From: Christensenella timonensis
GTDB taxonomy: Bacteria; Bacillota; Clostridia; Christensenellales; Christensenellaceae
DNA length: 64,000 nt
Assembly: GCF_900087015.1 (NCBI RefSeq)
Contig: NZ_FLKP01000002.1
Location: 682,001 to 746,000 of the forward strand
Direction: 5' to 3'
The notes beneath the pieces are model-generated. The model worked only from the letters and a program-made list of their open reading frames with translations, had not been told where the DNA came from and ran no database searches. The position numbers and the translations under genes were made by a program. Below are positions 26,892-34,596 of this stretch, one piece after another. Numbering within the stretch: the stretch's first letter is position 1; the number at the start of each line of letters is the position of its first letter.

Positions 26892-28277
26892 ATGGATATT
26901 TTAGTGATCGGCGGCGGCCCGGGCGGATATGTGGCGGCGATCGCCGCGGCAAAGCGGGGTGCGAAGGTGACGCTGGTGGAAAAGGATATGCTGGGCGGCA
27001 CGTGCCTGAACCGGGGATGTATCCCCACCAAGGCGATCCTGCATAGCGCAAAACTTTTTCATGAGGCGAAAAGCTTTGCGGAACTGGGTATTGTGACCTC
27101 TGAGCCGCAAGTCGATTATGCGGCGGTCGTACGGCGTAAGGAAGGGATCGTAAAGCAGTTGCGCGGCGGTGTGGAGTTTTTGCTCGGCAAGGCCGGCGCG
27201 GAAGTCATAAAGGGCGGGGCGCGGTTTTTATCACGTGACAAAGTGGCGGTAAAAACAGCGGAAGGCGAGATAGGGCTCGAGGCAAAAAACGTTATCATCG
27301 CGACGGGCAGCGTGCCCTGCAATCTGCCGTTTTTGGAGGCGGACGGCAAAAATATCATCAATTCCGACCATGCGCTTGCGCTGTGTGAGTTACCCAAAAG
27401 CATGGTGGTCATTGGCGGGGGCGTGATCGGCTGTGAGTTCGCGCAGGCATTTGCACGGCTGGGCGTTACGGTCACGATATTGGAGGCGCTCGGCAGCTTA
27501 GTGGCGACGATGGACGGAGACCTGTCCGCATTGATGACGCGCGTACTCAAAAAGGACGGCGTGGACATCCACCTTTCGTGCAGGGTACAGGGCGCACAGG
27601 ACACGGGAGCGGGCGTATGCGTGACATACACAGAGAGCGACGGCACACAAAAAAGTGTGACGGCTGACAAGGTGCTGGTTGCGGCAGGACGGCGCGCAGT
27701 GGCGGACGGCCTTGATGCACACGAAGCGGGCGTCGCTATGGATGAGCGCGGCAATATCCCCGTCGATGGGGGATGCCGCACGAATGTCAGCGGGATCTAT
27801 GCGATCGGCGATGTGACGGGCGGTATACAGCTTGCGCATGTGGCCTCACATCAAGCGGAGATCGCTGTTGGCAACCTGTTTGGAGACAAGCTGGAAATGG
27901 ATGAACGGATCGTTCCATATTGTATTTACACGAGTCCTGAAATGGCGGCGATGGGATATACCGAGCAAAAGGCCTCGGAAGCGGGATATACTGTTAAAAC
28001 AGGGATGTTTGCGGCTTCTGCCAACGGACGCTCTATGATCGAAGGGATGCGCGACGGGTTTTCCAAGGCGGTGCTGGACGCAGGCGATGGTACGGTGTTG
28101 GGGATACACCTGGCAGGGCCGAACGTGACGGAGATGGTCTCGCCGTTTGCGGGCGTGATTAAGTTCGAGGCGACGGGAGAGGACGTAGCACAGATGATTT
28201 TTGCACATCCGACCGTATCTGAGTTTATCCGCGAAAGCATCCTGGACGCCGATAAAAAGGCGATCCATAAAGTATAA
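26892..28277 (+). CDS. lpdA: dihydrolipoyl dehydrogenase (E3)
   Basis: A 461-residue flavoprotein disulfide reductase. FAD motif GGGPGGY (7-13), redox disulfide in GGTCLNRGCIPTKA (Cys38, Cys43), NAD motif VVIGGGVIGCEFAQ, second FAD segment YAIGDVTGGIQLAHVASHQ, and the C-terminal HPTVSE active-site His-Glu pair. It has no N-terminal lipoyl domain. It reoxidises the lipoyl group of a 2-oxoacid or acetoin dehydrogenase complex; the matching E1/E2 genes lie 3-6 kb downstream (31430-34587) behind their own promoter. SD AAGGAGAG. Confidence 0.93.
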   Translation: MDILVIGGGPGGYVAAIAAAKRGAKVTLVEKDMLGGTCLNRGCIPTKAILHSAKLFHEAKSFAELGIVTSEPQVDYAAVVRRKEGIVKQLRGGVEFLLGKAGAEVIKGGARFLSRDKVAVKTAEGEIGLEAKNVIIATGSVPCNLPFLEADGKNIINSDHALALCELPKSMVVIGGGVIGCEFAQAFARLGVTVTILEALGSLVATMDGDLSALMTRVLKKDGVDIHLSCRVQGAQDTGAGVCVTYTESDGTQKSVTADKVLVAAGRRAVADGLDAHEAGVAMDERGNIPVDGGCRTNVSGIYAIGDVTGGIQLAHVASHQAEIAVGNLFGDKLEMDERIVPYCIYTSPEMAAMGYTEQKASEAGYTVKTGMFAASANGRSMIEGMRDGFSKAVLDAGDGTVLGIHLAGPNVTEMVSPFAGVIKFEATGEDVAQMIFAHPTVSEFIRESILDADKKAIHKV

Positions 28278-28297
28278 GTATTCAGGAGGAAAAATTG

Positions 28298-28594
28298 ATG
28301 GCACAGAAATATCCGGTGAAGATAACGGTGTACAGGAAATTTGACTGCGACGAGCTGCCTGATTACAGCGGCGGCTGTCATGCGTTTGACGTGGGGGCGG
28401 CGTTCACGGTCAAGGTAGACGGCAAAATGCCGGAAGGGTTTTGTACATGGGCATGGCACGATCTGTGGCCGGTGGTCATGACGCTGCGTTTTGGCGGAGA
28501 GATGACGTACTGTAAGCAGGGAAACATGATGTATTCCGCCTGCTCGGACGGGCTTTCGCCTGTGGTATTCAAACTGGAAAGAATAGAAGCATAA
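28298..28594 (+). CDS. TIGR04076-family protein
   Basis: A 98-residue protein matching the small TIGR04076 family: a start of the KYPVKITVYRK type, internal GCHAFDVGAAFTV, then FCTWAWHDLWPVVMTLRFGG and a Cys-containing end YSACSDGLSPVVFKLERI. Four cysteines (in FDCDE, GGCHAF, GFCTWA and YCKQ) plus one in SACSDG could bind a metal; no function is established. It lies between lpdA and the aldolase-like gene with close spacing, so it is part of the sugar operon. ATG 28298 lies 8 bases after AGGAGG. Confidence 0.75.
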   Translation: MAQKYPVKITVYRKFDCDELPDYSGGCHAFDVGAAFTVKVDGKMPEGFCTWAWHDLWPVVMTLRFGGEMTYCKQGNMMYSACSDGLSPVVFKLERIEA

Positions 28595-28628
28595 CCAATC
28601 AAAATTTTTCATAAAGGAGAACGGAAAA

Positions 28629-29294
28629 ATGGCAATGTTGAGGGAGTTGAGGGAAAGAGTTTTGGAAGCGGGCAAAAGGCTGCGCGCATACGACCTGATC
28701 GTTATGGCGGGGGGCACCGTGGCGGCACGCGACCCGGAGACGGATTTGTGCGTGATCACACCGAGCGGGATGGAATATGAAGACCTGCGCTGGGACGACA
28801 TGTGTGTGATCGATATCAAGACCTATGAGTTGGTGGATGGATACCGCCGGCCGTCCTGCGCATGCGATATGTTTACGAAGGTGCTGCGGGAGCGCCCGGA
28901 TATCCTGTGCGTCACACATTCGCATTCCCGTTATGCAACGGCGTACGCCGTGTGCAACAGGGAAATCCCGGTTGTGACGACGACGCACGGCAACCTGGTC
29001 GGGGGCGCGGTGCCCTGCACGCACTGGGTGCATCCCGACCCGCACAATGAAGAATATTTACAGGATATCGTGGATACGATGGGCAAAGGATATGCCGTCA
29101 ATATCCGCAACCACGGCCTCGTGGTGGGCGGGCCGACGGTGGAAGAAGCGATCGAAAACATCATTACCTGCGAGGTATCGGCGCAGATCGCATTTATCGC
29201 GGAACAACTGGGGAATCCCTATTACCTGAATGAAGACGAAGCGGACAGGGCGCACAAGTTTGCAAAATCAGTCGTGGGGCAGCACATCAAATAG
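28629..29294 (+). CDS. class II aldolase/adducin-domain protein with altered active site
   Basis: A 221-residue protein of the FucA/AraD fold. Zinc ligands are kept: H97 and H99 in THSHSRYATAYA and H162 in RNHGLVVGG. The position of the catalytic Glu/Asp of FucA and AraD (the PSSE or PSSD motif) reads PSCA (75-78), and the usual GN(V/I)S phosphate-binding motif reads GGTVAA. The AraD Asp in the THADYFYG-like segment is replaced (THGNLVGG). It is therefore probably neither a standard fuculose-phosphate aldolase nor a ribulose-phosphate 4-epimerase; it may act as a decarboxylase, dehydratase or other metal-dependent lyase on a non-standard substrate. SD AAAGGAG. Confidence 0.82.
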   Translation: MAMLRELRERVLEAGKRLRAYDLIVMAGGTVAARDPETDLCVITPSGMEYEDLRWDDMCVIDIKTYELVDGYRRPSCACDMFTKVLRERPDILCVTHSHSRYATAYAVCNREIPVVTTTHGNLVGGAVPCTHWVHPDPHNEEYLQDIVDTMGKGYAVNIRNHGLVVGGPTVEEAIENIITCEVSAQIAFIAEQLGNPYYLNEDEADRAHKFAKSVVGQHIK

Positions 29295-29345
29295 GATAGC
29301 GGAGCGGCGGGCGGCCTGATCCATGACGAAACGGAGGAAAAAGCA

Positions 29346-30293
29346 ATGAGGTATCAAAAACTGGGAAACAGCGGGATCGATGTTTCGGTCATTGCACACG
29401 GTACATGGGCAATGGGAAATGACTTTTTTGGCGAGGTGGATCAAGGCCGCGCGATCAGCGCGATCCATGCTTCGGTGGAGCATGGCGTGAACCTGGTGGA
29501 CACGGCGCGTGCATACGGCGAGGATTGCGCTGCGGAAAAAGTAGTCGGCAAGGCGATCCAGGGCATGCGCGATAAGGTGGTGCTTGCGACCAAGGCCGGC
29601 GTGCTGCGCGCGTATGGCGGCAATTATGTCAAGTGCTCCGACCCGAACGTCATACGCTGCGAGCTGGAAGAATCCCTGCGGAACCTAAAGACGGATTATA
29701 TCGACTTATACCAGATACACTGGCCGGATCACAATACCCCGCTGGAGGTGGCGCTGGAAACGATGCTGCGCTTTAAGGAGGAAGGCAAGATCCGCGCGAT
29801 CGGGGTATCGAACTTCTCTGTCGCGGAACTGCGGTTGGCGGTCGATGTGGCGGATATCGCGAGCGTACAGCCGCCATTAAGCCTTTTAAACCGACAGTCG
29901 TTTGAGGACGGCGTACTCGGCTTTTGTGCGGAAAACGGACTCGGCGTGCTCACGTACGGGTCGCTCGGAGGCGGTATATTGTCCGGTAAAATGGGCAAAA
30001 TCGGCATCGGCGGAAAAGAGTTGAGGGCGTCCTTTTACCCTTACTATGAAGAACCGATGTGGTCGAAATGCCAGCAGCTTTTAAAAACGTTGAAAGAAAT
30101 CGCTGACGCGCGGAACGTTTCTATCGCGCAGGTATCCATCAACTGGGTCCTCTGCCAAAAGGGCGTCACGTGTGCGCTATTGGGTGCGACGAGGCCGCAG
30201 ACAGCGATCGAGAACACAAAAGCCGCAGACTGGGAATTGACAAAAGAAGAGCTTGACGTGATCAATACCGCCTATGGCAGGATCATGGGATGA
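29346..30293 (+). CDS. aldo/keto reductase
   Basis: A 315-residue (beta/alpha)8 NADPH-dependent oxidoreductase. The catalytic tetrad is complete: D52 and Y57 in VDTARAYGE, K83 in LATKAG, H125 in YQIHWPDH. The C-terminal cofactor segment is CALLGATRPQTAIENTKAADWEL. It resembles the YajO/IolS-like general-reductase branch. It may interconvert a sugar aldehyde or ketone with its alcohol in this operon. SD ACGGAGG. The gene ends 48 bases before the SorC-type regulator. Confidence 0.9.
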   Translation: MRYQKLGNSGIDVSVIAHGTWAMGNDFFGEVDQGRAISAIHASVEHGVNLVDTARAYGEDCAAEKVVGKAIQGMRDKVVLATKAGVLRAYGGNYVKCSDPNVIRCELEESLRNLKTDYIDLYQIHWPDHNTPLEVALETMLRFKEEGKIRAIGVSNFSVAELRLAVDVADIASVQPPLSLLNRQSFEDGVLGFCAENGLGVLTYGSLGGGILSGKMGKIGIGGKELRASFYPYYEEPMWSKCQQLLKTLKEIADARNVSIAQVSINWVLCQKGVTCALLGATRPQTAIENTKAADWELTKEELDVINTAYGRIMG

Positions 30294-30341
30294 ATGGGAA
30301 ATGGCACTGCGGATGCGAAAGACGGGAGTGGTGGATAACAG

Positions 30342-31322
30342 ATGAAATTTGACGAAACGCGGGAAACGTATGGAAAAATCGCAACGCTTTACTATATGGG
30401 GGAATTATCGCAGGACGAGATCGCGCAGATATTCAACATTTCCCGTTTTAAGGTGTCGCGTGTCTTAAAGCGCTGCAAGGAGCTCAATATCATAGAATTC
30501 CGCGTCAACAACAAGCCGCATTATTACAAGAGCATGGAAGCCCAGGTCATCAAGGGACTGGATATCAAAAAATGCATCATCGTGAATCCGGGGACGACGG
30601 CGCTCGAATCCAAGACGAACGTGGGAAAAGCGGGCGCAAAATACTTAGCGGAACGCTTAAAGGACGGCATGCTGGTTGGCCTTGACTGGGGCACGACCTT
30701 GCAGACGATGGTGCGGGAATTTTCACCCGAGCAGCAATACCATGACAGCCTGTTTGTGCAGATTTCAGGCAGTACGGCGTCACAGTCTGTTTCCGACAGC
30801 TGGTATATGGATGGGCACGACATCGTCAAAAGCCTTGCAACGAAGGCGGGGGCGCAGTGGTCGCTGTTTCCCGTACCATATATTGTAAAGGATAAAGTGC
30901 TGCGCGACATGCTGCTGGAAGAAAAAACGATCAAAAGCCATATCGATTATTTCAAAAAGCTGGACATCGCATTTTTCGGCCTCAGCTCATGCCAGCCGGA
31001 GGTATATATCCCTTTTTATAAAAATTACCTTTCTGCAAAAGAGTGCAATCTTTTGAGAAAACAAGAGCGTTTTGGCGAAGTGTTCAGCTGCCTGCTCGAT
31101 GAACGGGGCAACGCAATCGATTCCATTTTAAAGGATCGCGTCATGACCATTGAACCGGAGCTTTTGAAAGCCGTTCCTGAAACGGTGGCGCTGGCAGCGG
31201 GCAAGGATAAGGTGAAGTCCATTGTCGCCGCGGCGCGGGGCGGATATTTTACGACCATGATTACGACAGAAGTCGTGGCGCTGTCCGTTCTGGAATTGCT
31301 CGAACGAGAACAGGAAAAATAA
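30342..31322 (+). CDS. SorC/DeoR-type sugar-binding transcriptional regulator
   Basis: A 326-residue regulator: an N-terminal HTH (IATLYYMGELSQDEIAQIFNISRFKVSRVLKRC, about residues 12-45) and a SorC-type sugar-binding domain (GLDWGTTLQTMVREF; VQISGSTASQ; DIAFFGLSSCQPE; C-terminal VKSIVAAARGGYFTTMITTEVVALSVLELLE). Members bind phosphorylated sugars. It is the last gene of the kinase operon, and directly downstream are a 20-base perfect palindrome and the promoter of the E1/E2 operon, its most likely target. Confidence 0.9.
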   Translation: MKFDETRETYGKIATLYYMGELSQDEIAQIFNISRFKVSRVLKRCKELNIIEFRVNNKPHYYKSMEAQVIKGLDIKKCIIVNPGTTALESKTNVGKAGAKYLAERLKDGMLVGLDWGTTLQTMVREFSPEQQYHDSLFVQISGSTASQSVSDSWYMDGHDIVKSLATKAGAQWSLFPVPYIVKDKVLRDMLLEEKTIKSHIDYFKKLDIAFFGLSSCQPEVYIPFYKNYLSAKECNLLRKQERFGEVFSCLLDERGNAIDSILKDRVMTIEPELLKAVPETVALAAGKDKVKSIVAAARGGYFTTMITTEVVALSVLELLEREQEK

Positions 31323-31325
31323 ATC

Positions 31326-31345
31326 GCGTGCACATATGTGCACGC
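31326..31345. promoter_or_regulatory. 20-base perfect palindrome, candidate operator
   Basis: GCGTGCACATATGTGCACGC is fully self-complementary and lies 16 bases upstream of the -35 box of the E1alpha promoter, four bases after the regulator stop codon. It is a strong candidate site for the SorC-type regulator. Confidence 0.6.
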
Positions 31346-31355
31346 AACGGCGCGA

Positions 31356-31390
31356 TATTGTTGACTTTGTGCATACAGAGCGCAACAATA
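31356..31390 (+). promoter_or_regulatory. promoter of the E1/E2 operon, bracketed by an inverted repeat
   Basis: TTGACT (31361-31366) and AACAAT (31384-31389) are spaced by 17 bases. An eight-base inverted repeat TATTGTTG (31356-31363) / CAACAATA (31383-31390) covers both boxes exactly, so a bound regulator would block RNA polymerase. Confidence 0.6.
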
Positions 31391-31429
31391 GGGATAGAAC
31401 CACATTATCAAGAATCACAGGAGGTTATC

Positions 31430-32392
31430 ATGCAGCTTTCCAAGGAACAAAAATTAACGGTTTATGAGACGATGCTGCTCATAAGAGAAACTGAACTGAA
31501 GATGATCGAGCTTTATAAAAAGGGCGAGATCGAAGGGCATATGCTGCCTTGCCTGGGGCAGGAGGCGATCCCGGCAACGCTGGCGCAGGTCTATACGGAT
31601 AAGGACTACCTGGTCACAGGGCACCGCGGCGGCGGACATTACTTTGCACGCGGCTGCGACTATCATGCATTCTGGGGCGAGATGTTCGGGCGTATAACGG
31701 GGGCGACGCGCGGGCGCGGCGGACAGATACACCTGATGGATATCAGCAAAAAAGCGCTGACAGGCAATGCGATCGTAGGCGCGCAGTGGGGGATCGCAGC
31801 GGGAGCGGGCTTTGTAGCCAAACGCGATGGAGCTATGTGCGTATGCGTTGGCGGCGAAGGATCGACCAACCGTGGAACGTTCCACGAAAGCCTGAACCTG
31901 GCGGCGGTGCAGTGCCTGCCGGTGCTGTATGTCGTTGAGTTCAACAACCGCCAGATGTGGAACGACTGCACGCAGACAACGGCAGTCGACCGTATCGCAA
32001 AACGGGCGATGGCCTATGACATCGAGGGGGCGACGGTAGACGGAAACGACCCGGACGCAATTTTTGCAAAGGCTTCCGAATTTGCCGCAAAGATCCGCGC
32101 AGGCGGAAGGCCGTGCCTGCTTGAGTGCGTGACCAATAAGTGGACGGACAGTGTGAATAGCGCGCGCAATACACCGGAAGCGATCGAAGGCTTCAAGCAG
32201 CCGGACGTTGACGCGATCTACCGGTACGAAACGAAGCTCAAAGAACAGGGCGTCCTGACGGACGGGCTTGATGCGCAGATCAAGGAACGCGTCCATAAGA
32301 AAGTGATGGATGGCGTGGAATTTGGCAGGAACAGTGAAAAGCCTGAGGTTACAGAAGGTATGGACCAGGTTTACAGCCAGCCGGTTGTGTGA
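31430..32392 (+). CDS. thiamine-diphosphate-dependent dehydrogenase E1, alpha subunit (acetoin dehydrogenase-like)
   Basis: A 320-residue E1alpha of the acetoin/pyruvate dehydrogenase type: HRGGGHYFARG, GRITGATRGRGGQIHLMD, GNAIVGAQWGIAAGAGFVAK and GTFHESLNLAAVQCLPVLYVVEFNN. The cofactor motif, normally GDG-X(24-27)-NN, reads GEG (142-144) with NN at 172-173, so the Mg-binding Asp is Glu. The rest fits acoA. It pairs with the E1beta encoded 13 bases downstream. Known relatives cleave acetoin to acetyl-CoA plus acetaldehyde; here, in a sugar operon, the substrate may differ. The ATG follows AGGAGG; an upstream in-frame start (31328) is non-homologous. Confidence 0.88.
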   Translation: MQLSKEQKLTVYETMLLIRETELKMIELYKKGEIEGHMLPCLGQEAIPATLAQVYTDKDYLVTGHRGGGHYFARGCDYHAFWGEMFGRITGATRGRGGQIHLMDISKKALTGNAIVGAQWGIAAGAGFVAKRDGAMCVCVGGEGSTNRGTFHESLNLAAVQCLPVLYVVEFNNRQMWNDCTQTTAVDRIAKRAMAYDIEGATVDGNDPDAIFAKASEFAAKIRAGGRPCLLECVTNKWTDSVNSARNTPEAIEGFKQPDVDAIYRYETKLKEQGVLTDGLDAQIKERVHKKVMDGVEFGRNSEKPEVTEGMDQVYSQPVV

Positions 32393-32405
32393 GGAGGGAC
32401 GAACG

Positions 32406-33380
32406 ATGAAAACAATGAGATTTATTGAAGCCCTGCGCGAAGGGCTGGCAGAAGAAATGAGAAGGGATCCGGATGTGTTCCAGATCGGTGAATCGCTTGG
32501 CCGGGAACAGGGCGGGATGTTCAAGGTGACGGATGGGCTGGACAAGGAATTCCCGGGCCGCGTGATCGATTCTCCCATTTCGGAGGCGGCGCTCGGCGGT
32601 GTGGCCGTGGGCGCGGGGATGTTCGGTATGCGCCCGGTGGTAGAGATCATGTTCGGCTCTTTGATGCCGTTACTTTTGGATGAGATACATAACCAGGCGG
32701 GTACGCTGCATTATGTGTCGGGAGGAAAAATCAATTGTTCGATGGTCGTGCGTACGTGTAACTGGATGCGTATTGTATCCGGGCCGCACCACTGCGGGAA
32801 TTTTGATGCGATGTTCGTCAATTCGCCGGGCGTCAAGGTCGTTGTGCCGTCTACCCCTTACGATGTGAAAGGACTGATCAAGGCTTCCATCCGCGACAAC
32901 GATCCTGTCGTATTTATGGAATATTCGCCTTTATACCAGGTAAAAGGTGAGGTGCCGGAGGAAGAATATGTACTGCCCATCGGCAAGGCGGACGTAAAAC
33001 GCGAGGGTACGGACGTTTCCATCATCACGTACGGCGTCGGCGTGCACGATGCGCTTGCGGCGGCGGCAGAGGCGGAGAAATCCGGTATCAGTGTGGAAGT
33101 CGTCGACTTGCGTACGATCCTCCCCTACGATAAGGAAGCGATCCGCAAATCGGTCGCCAAAACGGGCCGCGCGATCGTTTCGTATGAAGGCTTCAAGACA
33201 GGCGGCGCAGGCGCTGAATTCGCGGCGTTCATTGCGGAGGAATGTATCGAAGATTTATCGGCGCCTGTATTGCGTGTGGCGTGTAAAGATGTTCCCAATC
33301 CCTCCAATTCCCGCCTGATCGAAGGCTTGAGCGTGGGGAAAAAGGATGTGCTGGACGCTGTTTTCAAAGTGATGGAATAA
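32406..33380 (+). CDS. thiamine-diphosphate-dependent dehydrogenase E1, beta subunit (acetoin dehydrogenase-like)
   Basis: A 324-residue E1beta: IGESLGREQGGMFKVTDGL, IDSPISEAALGGVAVGAGMFGMRPV (with the Glu that activates the cofactor), VVPSTPYDVKGLIKASIRDNDPVVFMEYSPLY, then the C-terminal domain VVDLRTILPYDKEAI. The usual AGPQHS loop reads SGPHHCGN. It forms an alpha2beta2 tetramer with E1alpha. The ATG follows GGAGG; a frame-extending upstream start inside E1alpha was rejected. Confidence 0.9.
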   Translation: MKTMRFIEALREGLAEEMRRDPDVFQIGESLGREQGGMFKVTDGLDKEFPGRVIDSPISEAALGGVAVGAGMFGMRPVVEIMFGSLMPLLLDEIHNQAGTLHYVSGGKINCSMVVRTCNWMRIVSGPHHCGNFDAMFVNSPGVKVVVPSTPYDVKGLIKASIRDNDPVVFMEYSPLYQVKGEVPEEEYVLPIGKADVKREGTDVSIITYGVGVHDALAAAAEAEKSGISVEVVDLRTILPYDKEAIRKSVAKTGRAIVSYEGFKTGGAGAEFAAFIAEECIEDLSAPVLRVACKDVPNPSNSRLIEGLSVGKKDVLDAVFKVME

Positions 33381-33393
33381 AGGAGAAAAGGCA

Positions 33394-34587
33394 TTGGCAG
33401 AATTTATCGTTTTATCCAAAATGACGCTTACGATGGAAGAAGGCACGCTCGCCAAATGGCTGGTCAAAGAAGGCGATACGGTCAAAGTGGATGATCCGCT
33501 CTGTTCGGTGGAGAATGAAAAAGAGACGGAGGATATGCTTTCCATCTATGAAGGTGTGATACTCAAGCTGATCGCAGAGGAGGGGGAAGCTTACCCGGTC
33601 AATACGCCTATCGCGGTGGTCGGACAGGCGGGAGAGGACATTACCGGCCTGCTGGCAGAGCTTGGGAGCAAGGAGAAAGAGGAAGCGGAGGCGACTGCCG
33701 CCGTGCGGCAGGTGGTTGCGCCAGCAAAAAGCGTACAGGGCAAGATGATGCCCAAGATACGCAAGCTGATCCAGCAGAAGGGCATCGACGCCGACGAGCT
33801 TGCGCGTTTTTGCGGGGGCCGCAAGATCACGGAAGAGGAAATCGAAGCGTTTGAACAGAGCAAGCAGGGCGGCGCACCGGCGGCGATCGAAATCGAAGCA
33901 AACGACCGTATCGCCAAGGCTTCGGCAATGCGTAAAACGGTCGCCAAAAACATGGTGGAAAGTTGCGAGCACACGGCGCGTTTGACCAATTTTATGGAAG
34001 TGGATATGACCGCGGCATTCGACCTGATGAAAAAGCTGAAGGGCGAGGGCAAGCGGATATCCGTGACGGCGCTCATCATCAAAGCGGCGGCATATGCTTT
34101 AAAAGAGTATGAGATCGTAAATTCATCGTACATTGAAAGCAGCGGAGAGATCGTATATCGCGGGGATGTCAATATTTCGTGCGCGGTGGATTTGCCGGAG
34201 GGGCTTGCTGTCCCGGTCGTGATGCATGCGGACGAGCGCGATGTGTTCGATATCACAGGCGACATCGATTTGTTTGCGCAAAAGGGTAAAGAAGGCAGGA
34301 TCACCAACGACGAGATGAAGAAGGGGACGTTTACCGTTTCTAACATCGGAATGCTCGACGTGCTGATTTTTACGCCCATCATAAATTATCCGCAAACGGC
34401 GATCCTGGGCGTGGGAGCGGTGCGCGTACTGCCGCGGTATACGGACGAAACGTGCACGGTGATCGAGCCGCGTAAGATCATGCAGATCGCCGTCACGTAT
34501 GACCATAGGGTGATCGACGGCGCGCCGGCGGGACATTTCCTGCGCAGTGTACGGACGCTGCTTGAGGCGCCGGAAAAATTGGTGTGA
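33394..34587 (+). CDS. dihydrolipoamide acyltransferase (E2)
   Basis: A 397-residue E2 with a TTG start 8 bases after AGGAG. Domains: one lipoyl domain (1-80) with the lipoylated lysine at K43 in VENEKETED; a linker; a peripheral subunit-binding domain (about 110-145, MPKIRKLIQQKGIDADELAR); and the catalytic acyltransferase domain with HRVIDGAPA (His371, Asp375). It transfers the acyl group from E1 to CoA and forms the core of the complex. It follows E1beta directly and is probably reoxidised by the upstream lpdA product. Confidence 0.92.
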   Translation: MAEFIVLSKMTLTMEEGTLAKWLVKEGDTVKVDDPLCSVENEKETEDMLSIYEGVILKLIAEEGEAYPVNTPIAVVGQAGEDITGLLAELGSKEKEEAEATAAVRQVVAPAKSVQGKMMPKIRKLIQQKGIDADELARFCGGRKITEEEIEAFEQSKQGGAPAAIEIEANDRIAKASAMRKTVAKNMVESCEHTARLTNFMEVDMTAAFDLMKKLKGEGKRISVTALIIKAAAYALKEYEIVNSSYIESSGEIVYRGDVNISCAVDLPEGLAVPVVMHADERDVFDITGDIDLFAQKGKEGRITNDEMKKGTFTVSNIGMLDVLIFTPIINYPQTAILGVGAVRVLPRYTDETCTVIEPRKIMQIAVTYDHRVIDGAPAGHFLRSVRTLLEAPEKLV

Positions 34588-34596
34588 GGACAGCAT

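Noticed and set aside
28629-29294. Calling this gene araD, ulaF or fucA
   Set aside because: The catalytic acid and the phosphate-binding motif of those enzymes are not present.
31454-32650. A 398-codon minus-strand open frame
   Set aside because: It is antisense to the E1alpha and E1beta genes, which have strong family motifs; no SD or domain supports it.
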